From NCBI GenBank assembly GCA_036123585.1, contig JAZADN010000027.1:1-12756 (forward strand): a DNA stretch of 12,756 nt, read 5' to 3'. The notes under the pieces are model-generated. The model was given only the letters and a program-made list of their open reading frames with translations, searched no databases and had not been told where the DNA came from. A program made the translations under genes and the position numbers. This stretch comes from UBA9410 sp036123585 (GTDB lineage Bacteria > Actinomycetota > Acidimicrobiia > Acidimicrobiales > MedAcidi-G1). Positions 7,076 through 12,756 of this stretch are shown here, in pieces. Positions within the stretch are counted from its first letter, which is position 1, and every line of letters begins with the position of its first letter.

Positions 7076-8292
7076 CCCGGACGCTTCTTCGCAACGGTCG
7101 ACTCTTCGACGGGACTTCTGACGAGGTCGCCGTCGCTGACGTGGTCCTGGAGGGGGAGCGCATCGCCGAGGTGGGCGTCGGTCTTGACGGAGACCAGGTC
7201 ATCGACTGCGCCGGAAAGCTGCTTACACCGGGGCTGTTCGACTGCCACGTCCACTTCATGGTGGACGGCGACTTCTCAGCCAAGACCCATCTGGCCACCC
7301 CGTTCTCGCTGAACTTCTTTCAGGCAGCGGAACGGATGGGTCGCACCCTTGACATCGGCGTTACCACCGTGCGAGAGGCCGGTGGGTCAGATGCAGGAGT
7401 TCGCGAGGCGCAGGAGCGCGGGCTGATCCGGGGACCTCGCACCCTGCTGTCGTTGACCATGCTGTCCCAGACCGGCGGCCACGGTGATTCGTGGGAGATC
7501 TGCGGTTCGCACATGCCAGGCATGTCCGACCCTCACCCTGGCCGACCCGACAACGTCGTCGACGGCCCTGAGGCGATGCGGAAGAAGGTCCGAGAGTTGA
7601 TCAGGGCCGGGGCCGACGTCATCAAGGTAGCCACCTCCGGTGGCGTCATCTCACCCAGGTCGGACCCCAGACACGCTCACTTCCGTCCCGACGAACTGGA
7701 CATGCTGGTCGCCGAGGCCACTGCTGCTGGGCGGTTCGTGATGGCCCACGCCCAGGGCAACCCGGGCATCCGGAATGCAGTGGCCGCCGGGATCCGATCC
7801 ATCGAACACGGCATCTACCTCGACGAGGAGGTCATCGAGATGATGCTGGAGGCTGGGACGTTCCTAGTCCCAACCCTCATCGCGCCACTGGGTGTCCTCG
7901 ATGCGGTGGACAAGGGCTTCGACCTGCCGGACTTCGTGGTGGCCAAGGCCACTGAGGTCGTCGAGATCCATCGGGCGTCGGTTCAGCAGGCCATTGGGGC
8001 TGGCGTGCCCATTGCCATGGGGACCGACTCCGGCGTGACGCCCCATGGCGAAAATCTCCGCGAGTTGAGCGAGATGGCGGACCTTGGCATGTCTCCCGTC
8101 GAGGTCCTGCGGGCTTCGACGTCGGTGGCCGCGGACCTGTTGGGCATCGCCGAAGAGGTCGGGACCATCGAGCCCGGAAAGATCGCCGACCTCGTGGTCT
8201 GGGACGGCGATGACCTGAACGTCTCGGACATGCGATCCCGATTGTCGACGGTGGTCCAGTCCGGAGCGGTGGTGGCGTCGCCCGACGGCTGA
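7072..8292 (+). CDS. Metal-dependent amidohydrolase (imidazolonepropionase/prolidase-like, COG1228 type)
   Basis: This 406-residue TIM-barrel amidohydrolase has the N-terminal beta-sandwich strand set (LLRNGRLFDG, then GKLLTPGLFDCHVHF). Ligands seen in order are H59 and H61 (HVH), K185 in VIKVATSGG (a good candidate carboxylated lysine), H226 in MAHAQG, H246 in IEHG and D319 in MGTDSG: a complete binuclear set. Known relatives hydrolyse cyclic amides, imidazolones or Xaa-Pro/Xaa-Lys dipeptides, so it likely cleaves an amide or cyclic amide. The start ATG overlaps the stop of the molybdenum hydroxylase gene by 4 bp (7072-7075), which strongly implies co-expression and perhaps sequential action: oxidation first, hydrolysis second. 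No signal peptide, so cytoplasmic. The stop is 5 bp from the end of the convergent phosphatase gene. Exact substrate unknown. Confidence 0.88.
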   Translation: MTRTLLRNGRLFDGTSDEVAVADVVLEGERIAEVGVGLDGDQVIDCAGKLLTPGLFDCHVHFMVDGDFSAKTHLATPFSLNFFQAAERMGRTLDIGVTTVREAGGSDAGVREAQERGLIRGPRTLLSLTMLSQTGGHGDSWEICGSHMPGMSDPHPGRPDNVVDGPEAMRKKVRELIRAGADVIKVATSGGVISPRSDPRHAHFRPDELDMLVAEATAAGRFVMAHAQGNPGIRNAVAAGIRSIEHGIYLDEEVIEMMLEAGTFLVPTLIAPLGVLDAVDKGFDLPDFVVAKATEVVEIHRASVQQAIGAGVPIAMGTDSGVTPHGENLRELSEMADLGMSPVEVLRASTSVAADLLGIAEEVGTIEPGKIADLVVWDGDDLNVSDMRSRLSTVVQSGAVVASPDG

Positions 8293-8297
8293 GTCGA

Positions 8298-8996
8298 TCA
8301 GGTGCCGGGGAACCCGATGAGTCGGCGCAGTCGGGGGTGCTCAGCTGTGAGGGGGTCAGAGGCGTCTGCGGCCCAAGCGACGACCTGAAGGGCGGCGAGA
8401 CCCATCAAGAGTCCACCGACGACGTCCAGTGGCCAGTGCTCGAGCCGACTGACTCGGGTCCAACACGTGAGGGCAACCGTGGCCACGACGAGGATGGCGA
8501 GCCGACGAGCCAGGTTCGGCGAGGCATGCCGACGGGCGGCCACGACCACCCCGCCGAGGACGAGGACTGTGAAGACCACGTGGCCGCTGGGGTACCCGCC
8601 GTTGCCGAACGAGTAGGTGGTCCACTCGATCTGTGATGTTGGGCGAGGACGTTGGACCACGTCGCCGATCCTGGTCAGTGCGGTGAGGCAGCCGGCGAGG
8701 ACCACCACCGTCGCAGCTTGCCGGCCCCAACGCGACCAAGTGGCCAGGGCGATTACAGCGAAGACCACCGGCGCGGTCAGGTCGGTGATCAACGGGTCGA
8801 GGACCGCCCCGATCGCGGACACCGCTCCAGGAGTGTGATCGTGCAGCCACCGCGTGAGGGTGACCTCGCCGCCGACCGGGCCGTCCTGTCGAACCAGAGC
8901 CGTGACCAGGCCAGCTCCCAGCGCAAACCCGCCGGCCAGAACCAATCGAGGCCGTGTTGACAATCGCCCAAGCCGGTGTGCCGGCGCCTGCAGCAT
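8298..8996 (-). CDS. PAP2-family integral membrane phosphatase
   Basis: This 232-residue membrane protein belongs to the type 2 phosphatidic acid phosphatase superfamily, which dephosphorylates lipid phosphates such as phosphatidic acid, PGP or undecaprenyl pyrophosphate at the membrane surface. The three signature motifs are all present: RIGDVVQRP (109-117, fitting K-x6-RP but with Arg in place of the first Lys), YPSGH (135-139) and TRVSRLEHWPLD (180-191, R181, H187 and D191 catalytic). Hydrophobic helices lie at about 18-36, 67-87, 93-108, 140-154, 165-180 and 190-210. The ATG at 8994-8996 has AGGAG 6 bases upstream. The frame stays open to 9491, but that extension is antisense to the DUF1989 gene. 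It converges with the amidohydrolase gene and diverges from the DUF1989 gene; no functional link to either is evident. Confidence 0.88.
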   Translation of the reverse strand: MLQAPAHRLGRLSTRPRLVLAGGFALGAGLVTALVRQDGPVGGEVTLTRWLHDHTPGAVSAIGAVLDPLITDLTAPVVFAVIALATWSRWGRQAATVVVLAGCLTALTRIGDVVQRPRPTSQIEWTTYSFGNGGYPSGHVVFTVLVLGGVVVAARRHASPNLARRLAILVVATVALTCWTRVSRLEHWPLDVVGGLLMGLAALQVVAWAADASDPLTAEHPRLRRLIGFPGT

Positions 8997-9134
8997 CGAT
9001 ACTCCTTTTCCCGCCAGAGGTGCGGTCGACGCTACCAGCGGCCAACTCGGCGACAAGATTGCCCGCAGCCCTTGGGTCGAAGGGTGGAAGAGCTGGAACT
9101 GGCGGCTGACGGACGACGCATAGCCTCTCCTGTC
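8997..9134. promoter_or_regulatory. Divergent intergenic region (PAP2 phosphatase / DUF1989 gene)
   Basis: These 138 bp lie between two divergent starts and must contain at least one promoter. The AGGAG ribosome site of the phosphatase is at its left end. I find no convincing -35/-10 pair or operator. Part of the right side may be coding if the DUF1989 gene starts at the GTG at 9084. Confidence 0.4.
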
Positions 9135-9983
9135 GTGAAGCCTCCACCCCGCCACTCCGCGCCAGAGGACGCCGTCGAGAGGGCCGCCGCCCGGCAGGTG
9201 GTCTGCTATTCCCCTGACGTTCTTCCCGCGCTCGACCCAGTTGCCCTCGAGGCAGCCCGAGCGGCCAGCTCGAAGGTCGCCGAGGTGGTGGTGCCACCCC
9301 GCCAGGCCCGGGCGTTCGAGGTGTCCGCCGGCCAGCTGTTTCGCATCGTCAGCGTGGAAGGGCCACAGGTCGGCGACCTGAACCTCCACCATGCCCACGA
9401 CCTGACCGAACGGTTCTATTCCGGCAAGACCCGTGCCTTGCACGGCACCCACCTGTCGACCGGCGACCGGATGTGGAGCACGCTTCCTCACCTGCGTTCG
9501 CTAGCCACCATCACCGACGACACCCTCGACTGGTACGGGTACGACTCCGACGGTGGGGGCGTGCACGACGTGATCGGCACCCGCTGCGACCCGTACACCC
9601 AGCACCTGCTGGGCGGAGACCACTACCACTACTGCTGTCACTCCAACCTGACAAGGGCACTAGCAAAGTACGCGAGCCGTCCGGAGGCCGAAGTCGAACT
9701 GCTGGTCCATGACGTGCTCAACGTCTTCATGTGCACAGGGTTCACCCTGGACACCCACCAGTACTTCATGAAGGCCAGCCCGGTAAGGCCCGGCGACTAC
9801 CTGGAGCTCGTGGCCGACGTGGATCTGGTCGGTGTGCTGTCGGCATGTCCGGGCGGAGACTGCGGTGACGAGCACTCGTCAGATCAAGCAGCCTGCCATC
9901 CTCTGCTGGTCGAGGTGTTCGAGGGGCCTCCACCTGCTGGATGGGTTGAGTCCCAACGGTCCCCTTATGTCTGGCCCACCTGA
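9135..9983 (+). CDS. DUF1989 / urea-carboxylase-associated family protein
   Basis: This is a 282-residue protein from the chosen GTG. The conserved domain starts near residue 50 (VVVPPRQARAFEVSAGQLFR) and continues with GPQVGDLNLHHAHDLTERF (76-94), KTRALHGTHLSTGDRMWSTL (98-117), HDVIGTRCDPY (144-154), YHYCCHSNL (164-172), the F/TLDT segment near 203 and VRPGDYLELVADVD...SACPGGDCGD (217-245). This is the DUF1989 pattern. Relatives associate with biotin-dependent urea or guanidine carboxylases, and some form carboxyguanidine deiminase (CgiAB). Conserved cysteines and histidines could bind metal (inference). No carboxylase, second DUF1989 subunit or transporter lies nearby, so nitrogen-compound catabolism is only suggested. 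The start is uncertain: there is no ribosome site at 9135, and an in-frame GTG at 9084 is an alternative. The cluster CDPY plus SACP makes the family call fairly secure. Confidence 0.8.
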   Translation: MKPPPRHSAPEDAVERAAARQVVCYSPDVLPALDPVALEAARAASSKVAEVVVPPRQARAFEVSAGQLFRIVSVEGPQVGDLNLHHAHDLTERFYSGKTRALHGTHLSTGDRMWSTLPHLRSLATITDDTLDWYGYDSDGGGVHDVIGTRCDPYTQHLLGGDHYHYCCHSNLTRALAKYASRPEAEVELLVHDVLNVFMCTGFTLDTHQYFMKASPVRPGDYLELVADVDLVGVLSACPGGDCGDEHSSDQAACHPLLVEVFEGPPPAGWVESQRSPYVWPT

Positions 9984-10202
9984 TTCAGGATCGGCCGTTG
10001 CCGCCTCAGCGATCATCGCCTCGATCTGGTGGGTGACGAACTGGGACGAGGTCTTCGCTGACTTCGCTGCAGTCTTCAAGCACGCGCCCGCGGGATCGCC
10101 TCTTCGAACTACCGGGCGTTAATCGGCCGGACGCCGATCGGCCTCTTCCGAGCGGTCGGCCCGATCTTCGCGGTGATACTGGGATTCGTCGAGTTGCTGG
10201 GA
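9967..10202 (+). pseudogene. Decayed paralogue of the small membrane protein at 11971-12336
   Basis: Two reading frames join to give a protein resembling residues about 49-118 of the intact 121-aa gene downstream. Frame one (from about 9988) gives AVAASAIIASIWWVTNWDEV and continues through ADFAAVFKHAP to about 10089. The -1 shifted frame then gives GIASSNYRALIGRTPIGLFR (from 10092), followed by a hydrophobic helix and VELLG, to about 10202. By eye the shared pattern includes AA near the start, S-x-W, D, AD, a lysine, P, FR and EL near the end, with matching hydrophobic segments and high third-position GC in both pieces. A single-base loss in the GC-rich stretch 10084-10095 would explain the shift. 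The N-terminal third is missing and the C-terminus butts against the methyltransferase stop at 10204. It overlaps the end of the DUF1989 gene. An assembly error or coincidence is possible. Confidence 0.45.
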
Positions 10203-10203
10203 T

Positions 10204-11862
10204 CTACTGGGCAGCCGGCCGAGTCGGCAGACGGTCGATCCACCATGCCAAGAGGGCCTCAGAGTCGTCGACGCGGTAAGCCGCGCACATCGACCGGCCA
10301 CACGCTCGGAGGTGAGAGAGGCGCACCTTCAGATCGGTGGAGGCGGAGGCGGATCGGAATGCGACGGTGGCCTCCGTCCAAGCCTTGCCTTCGGCAGGAA
10401 GCGGGAGGGAGGCCACCTCTCTCGCTCCGAGCTTCAAGGCGTCCGACGACAGGGCGACCCCGAGGTGGCGCCTGGCGGCCACCATGGTGAGCGGCGGAGA
10501 CGAGAATGCTGCAGCGATCTTCCACAGGTCCTCTGGTGCCCCACTGTCCGGCGTGACCGAGACGAGTGGGACCGCCGGCAGGCACGAGCCGTCAGCATCG
10601 ACGAAGGCCTCCAGCGTTCGCGTCTGAGAAGCCACCAAAACCTTGGGGACAAGTCGGGAAGAAGCCCATCGACGCATGTCAGCGTTCAAACTGTCGAGCC
10701 GGACTCTGGGATGCGACCACGAGGCCTTGTAGAGGCGGGCTGGGACCGTGCCCCACCTGTCGTGGGCTGGGTCGACCAGTCCCGCTGTGACCAGGCGTGG
10801 TACCCCGGCGTCGCCATGCGCGGCGTTGACCACACACCCCTCGAGGCCGTAGTACTGGTCTCGGAAATCGGCGGTCGCCGTGGCCACGTCGCCGACCAGA
10901 TCGTCGACCTGCAGAGAGCAGTCGGGCACCGCGCGTGCGGTGGCCAATAGGTTCGACCAGGTGAGGTCGTCGGTCCCGGGCGCTGGGGCGGCAGCGAGAT
11001 CCTCGAACTCCCGGCCGACCACCAGTCGCGTTCTCCCGGCCACGGTGGACCTTGGTCGACAGAGGACTGGTGCGCAGACGTCTACTGCCGCGTCGAATAC
11101 CCGTTCCCGAGCAACCCACAGGGCATCGAGGGACCAGTGGGCCAAGACAGCCGACCGGGCGGCGGCCGCACCACGGGAGGCCAAGAGAGATGCTGGCTGG
11201 ACCAGGCACACCACCGACTCCTGGTGGTTGGCTAGTCGGGTGGCCTGCACCAGAAACAACGACGCTGGATTGGCATAGCCCTTCGCCACGTCTCCAAATC
11301 GGTCCCGTAGTGCGGCGGCTCGGGCTGGATCGGCGGAGGTGGCCTCGGCCAGTGGGTTGAGGAACGGCGGGTTGCCGACTACCGCATCCACGCCGCCGGG
11401 CGCACCCCAGCGGCCCAGCAGCGCCGCCCATTCTCCGTTGGTGGCTAGGAGAGCGTCGGCAGTGACTACCCGATCCACAGGGTCGTCGGCGCCTGCTGTA
11501 GCGAGGGCGGTTCGACAGGCACGGACCGCGTCCGGGTTCACGTCGACACCGACCACGCAGTGCCCGAACGCGATGCGACGGGCCTCGGCCTCCGAAAGGC
11601 CCAGTTCGACCAGTGTCCGGTGGATGCGTTCACCTGCGGACAAGAGAAAGGCGCCGTCACCGCATGAAGGGTCAAGGATCCGCAGGGCTGACACGGCCCT
11701 CGGTCCGCCAACCCGCCGGGCGGCCAGAAGGGGATTCAAGGCCAGGTCGAGGAGGCCGGAAACCACGTCGTCAGGCGTGTACCAAGCGCCGAGAGAGCGT
11801 CGTTGATCGGAGCCGGAGAGAAGCCGGCGGTGGTCGACATCCATCGCGGCTCGGCTACCCAC
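10204..11862 (-). CDS. Solitary N6-adenine-type DNA methyltransferase
   Basis: This 552-residue protein is an SAM-dependent class I methyltransferase of the gamma-type N6-adenine order. SLGAWYTPDDVV (23-34) is the usual entry motif of type I/IIG-like modification enzymes. ILDPSCGDGAFLL (62-74) is the SAM-binding motif I, GVDVNP (105-110) is the acidic loop, and VVGNPPFLNP (161-170) is catalytic motif IV. The C-terminal ~300 residues would hold target recognition, ending with KLGAREVASLPLP, typical of specificity domains. There is no N-terminal nuclease domain, and no restriction, helicase or specificity gene adjoins it, so it may be an orphan regulatory or self-marking methyltransferase, or part of a system outside the window. 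The start is GTG at 11862, with AGGG about 7 bases upstream; an ATG at 11844 is an equally usable alternative (546 residues). It is flanked by two copies of one small membrane protein family. Confidence 0.87.
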   Translation of the reverse strand: MGSRAAMDVDHRRLLSGSDQRRSLGAWYTPDDVVSGLLDLALNPLLAARRVGGPRAVSALRILDPSCGDGAFLLSAGERIHRTLVELGLSEAEARRIAFGHCVVGVDVNPDAVRACRTALATAGADDPVDRVVTADALLATNGEWAALLGRWGAPGGVDAVVGNPPFLNPLAEATSADPARAAALRDRFGDVAKGYANPASLFLVQATRLANHQESVVCLVQPASLLASRGAAAARSAVLAHWSLDALWVARERVFDAAVDVCAPVLCRPRSTVAGRTRLVVGREFEDLAAAPAPGTDDLTWSNLLATARAVPDCSLQVDDLVGDVATATADFRDQYYGLEGCVVNAAHGDAGVPRLVTAGLVDPAHDRWGTVPARLYKASWSHPRVRLDSLNADMRRWASSRLVPKVLVASQTRTLEAFVDADGSCLPAVPLVSVTPDSGAPEDLWKIAAAFSSPPLTMVAARRHLGVALSSDALKLGAREVASLPLPAEGKAWTEATVAFRSASASTDLKVRLSHLRACGRSMCAAYRVDDSEALLAWWIDRLPTRPAAQ

Positions 11863-11970
11863 GGCAGGACCCTAGGGAGATGTTGTCGGCGGTGTCGGGG
11901 ATGGCCTGCTTGACTGGTCCTCGAGGCGGGCCAACCGGCTCGCCCGAGAGAAAGGAAAGGTTGGAGATCG
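11863..11970. promoter_or_regulatory. Divergent intergenic region (methyltransferase / small membrane protein)
   Basis: These 108 bp separate divergent starts. TTGACT at 11910-11915 resembles a plus-strand -35 element, but no TAnnnT box is found at standard distance. CCCTAGGG at 11870-11877 is a short palindrome just upstream of the methyltransferase start. GGAG lies 4-5 bases before the ATG at 11971 and supports that start. Confidence 0.35.
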
Positions 11971-12336
11971 ATGCGTGCAGATCTACACACGGCGGTGATG
12001 GGCAACCGGGCAGCTGACCTGAGGGCCATCATCCTCCCCTTCGTGTTGGCCCACACTGGCATTCTCATCGTCCTCGGCTTTGCCGGCGAGGGTCTTGAGG
12101 ACTCCGGTGTCCAGTTGGCCCTGGCAGCCATGTCGGTGCTGGGTTCCCTCTGGTCGCTCATCTGGACCGACGGCTGCCTCGCCGACATCGGCGCCGGCAT
12201 CAAGGACATGGACGACGAGGTATCGAACAGCCACATTGGGCGCAATTTCGCCAAGGCGCCCTTCGCCGTCTTCCGGCTTGTCAACCTTGCCGTGGTCTCC
12301 CTGATCGTGATCGCGGAACTGATGGCCATCTACTAG
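11971..12336 (+). CDS. Small membrane protein, unknown family
   Basis: I do not recognise this 121-residue protein. It has three hydrophobic segments (about 18-37, 46-66 and 99-120) separated by a short acidic loop (GEGLED, 39-44) and a longer polar loop with DGCLADIGAGIKDMDDEV (67-84). The third segment follows APFAVFR and ends at the C-terminus. The ATG has GGAG a few bases upstream, a better site than the internal ATG at 11998. Codon usage is typical of the window (high third-position GC). A broken relative lies at 9967-10202 on the same strand, across the methyltransferase gene, so this is a small lineage family that duplicated locally. No enzyme motif is visible; the role is unknown. Confidence 0.75.
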   Translation: MRADLHTAVMGNRAADLRAIILPFVLAHTGILIVLGFAGEGLEDSGVQLALAAMSVLGSLWSLIWTDGCLADIGAGIKDMDDEVSNSHIGRNFAKAPFAVFRLVNLAVVSLIVIAELMAIY

Positions 12337-12362
12337 GACGAACTGCAGACGGGCCTGTGGCG

Positions 12363-12467
12363 GTGACCGACTGGCGGACGGCGCTGGATGCCATTGGCGT
12401 GGGTTCCACGCCCCTCGTCCGGGGGCCGGCGGGGCCACCCCCCCGCGCCCGGGAACTGATGCGGTAG
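12363..12467 (+). pseudogene. Possible truncated gene start (34 codons), GTG start
   Basis: From a GTG 26 bp after the previous stop, 34 codons run to TAG. They begin VTDWRTALDAIGVGSTPLVR and nearly all end in G or C. The segment AIG-GSTPLVR resembles the N-terminus of fold-type II PLP enzymes (cysteine synthase group, AIGNTPLVR). After about codon 24 the reading becomes Pro/Arg-rich and stops near where base composition drops. This could be a gene truncated by insertion or misassembly, or chance. No strong ribosome site. Low confidence. Confidence 0.22.
12396..12412. other. GC-rich 7-bp hairpin downstream of the small membrane protein gene
   Basis: GGCGTGG (12396-12402) and CCACGCC (12406-12412) form a perfect inverted repeat with a 3-base loop. 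No T-run follows, so an intrinsic terminator is not shown, though it lies 60 bp past the stop at 12336. It may simply be codon sequence of the fragment at 12363-12467. Confidence 0.3.
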
Positions 12468-12547
12468 GTTGGGGGACGGAAATGCCGGTTTTCTCGGTGC
12501 AATTGATTTGCAGTTATACGAAACTAGCTGATTACCCGGTCAAGCCC

Positions 12548-12567
12548 GTGACTTTTTGGCAAGTCAC
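12548..12567. other. 7-bp hairpin in the AT-richer tail
   Basis: GTGACTT (12548-12554) pairs with AAGTCAC (12561-12567) across a 6-base loop (TTTGGC). T-rich but not uninterrupted sequence (TGTTATTATG) follows on the plus strand, so a weak plus-strand terminator is conceivable. A protein-binding dyad is equally possible. Confidence 0.4.
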
Positions 12568-12587
12568 TGTTATTATGTAGTGCAAGC

Positions 12588-12608
12588 AAACCAACCCCCC
12601 CAACCAAA
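12588..12608. repeat. 21-base A/C-only mirror repeat
   Basis: AAACCAA, seven C, then AACCAAA reads the same in both directions on one strand (mirror symmetry, not inverted). It is the core of a 23-base stretch with only A and C (12587-12609). Function unknown; the G-run on the opposite strand is too short for an intrastrand quadruplex. Confidence 0.7.
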
Positions 12609-12675
12609 AGCGGATGAGTGGGCCTATAACTTAATATCGTCCCGCGCGAATATTTCCTTAACACCTATTTCTTAT

Positions 12676-12695
12676 CACCGCAGTCTGCTGTGGTG
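12676..12695. other. 8-bp hairpin in the AT-richer tail
   Basis: CACCGCAG (12676-12683) and CTGTGGTG (12688-12695) form a stem with a TCTG loop and one G-U-type pair. It lies immediately before the AGTACTAC repeat cluster. The wobble-compatible mismatch would favour an RNA stem over a DNA dyad, but one hairpin is weak evidence. Confidence 0.4.
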
Positions 12696-12697
12696 CA

Positions 12698-12734
12698 AGT
12701 ACTACTGCAGTACTACACACTACTACAGTACTAC
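12698..12734. repeat. Three AGTACTAC direct repeats
   Basis: Copies lie at 12698-12705, 12709-12716 and 12727-12734, spaced 11 and 18 bases start to start. Each begins with the self-complementary hexamer AGTACT, so adjacent copies can also pair as short stems. The regular direct repeats resemble a small iteron-like or binding-site cluster, but may be low-complexity sequence near a contig end. Confidence 0.55.
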
Positions 12735-12756
12735 TATACATATTGGCTTCTTCCCG

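Larger units (their letters stand above)
12468..12756. other. AT-richer non-coding tail, no gene recognised
   Basis: This stretch of about 290 bases is roughly 45% GC (hand count over 12481-12756), against clearly GC-rich DNA elsewhere, and holds no ORF I would support on either strand. It contains two hairpins, an A/C-only mirror repeat and a cluster of AGTACTAC copies (listed separately). I see no tRNA, rRNA, integrase or transposase signature. It could be the edge of a mobile or phage-derived insertion, a regulatory or replication-type region, or a low-quality or chimeric contig end. Confidence 0.6.

Noticed and set aside
8997..9491. Upstream extension of the PAP2 phosphatase frame
   Set aside because: Antisense of the DUF1989 gene; the start at 8996 has AGGAG at ideal spacing.
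9879..10079. Minus-strand 66-aa frame
   Set aside because: Antisense of the DUF1989 end and of the membrane-protein remnant, whose plus-strand reading has the better third-position bias and a paralogue.
10203..10490. Continuation of the remnant's frame past 10202
   Set aside because: Becomes Arg/Pro-rich antisense of the methyltransferase C-terminus.
12281..12502. Minus-strand 73-aa frame
   Set aside because: Overlaps the end of the small membrane protein gene; Arg/Pro/Ser-rich with no recognisable features.
12698..12734. CRISPR-like repeat array
   Set aside because: Units are only 8 bases with spacers of 3-10 bases.
12337..12756. tRNA or other named RNA gene in the tail
   Set aside because: No T-loop or acceptor pattern found on either strand; hairpins are too few and isolated to name a family.

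Overview
The window is GC-rich DNA with strong G/C preference at third codon positions, frequent GTG starts and tightly packed, often 4-bp-overlapping genes. This fits a high-GC actinobacterium. An Acidimicrobiia-type genome is my best guess, but that is inference, because no rRNA or tRNA marker is present. The last ~290 bases (about 12468-12756) are different: roughly 45% GC by hand count, no credible ORF and several small symmetric elements.

Layout. Minus strand, 1-2133: an operon for the three-subunit proton-translocating NAD(P) transhydrogenase, pntAa-pntAb-pntB, with 4-bp overlaps; pntB runs off the left edge. Upstream of it on the same strand (2245-4275) is a large lipoprotein with two beta-propeller-like halves joined by low-complexity linkers; the first linker contains a perfect 48-bp tandem duplication. 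Diverging from the lipoprotein is a plus-strand operon (4337-8292): a small cupin, an orphan molybdenum hydroxylase large subunit (xanthine dehydrogenase/CoxL-like, AYRGAGR form II motif) and an amidohydrolase. The last two overlap by ATGA. This looks like a short catabolic module (oxidise a small, possibly heterocyclic or aldehyde substrate, then hydrolyse an amide or cyclic amide), but the FAD and 2Fe-2S partner subunits are absent here.

Convergent with it, 5 bp away, is a PAP2-family membrane phosphatase gene (8298-8996, minus). Diverging from that is a DUF1989/urea-carboxylase-associated-type gene (9135-9983, plus). Then comes a solitary N6-adenine-type DNA methyltransferase (10204-11862, minus). 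It is flanked on both sides by plus-strand copies of the same small membrane protein family: an intact 121-aa gene (11971-12336), and a decayed, N-terminally truncated and frameshifted copy (9967-10202) that ends directly against the methyltransferase stop codon. I recognised this relationship by eye, and it suggests a local duplication or insertion history.

Downstream of the intact copy, 12363-12467 reads like the first ~25 codons of a GC-rich gene that then breaks into the AT-richer tail. The tail could be a foreign insertion, an attachment or replication-type region, or a contig-end artefact. No tRNA, rRNA, CRISPR array or insertion sequence was recognised.
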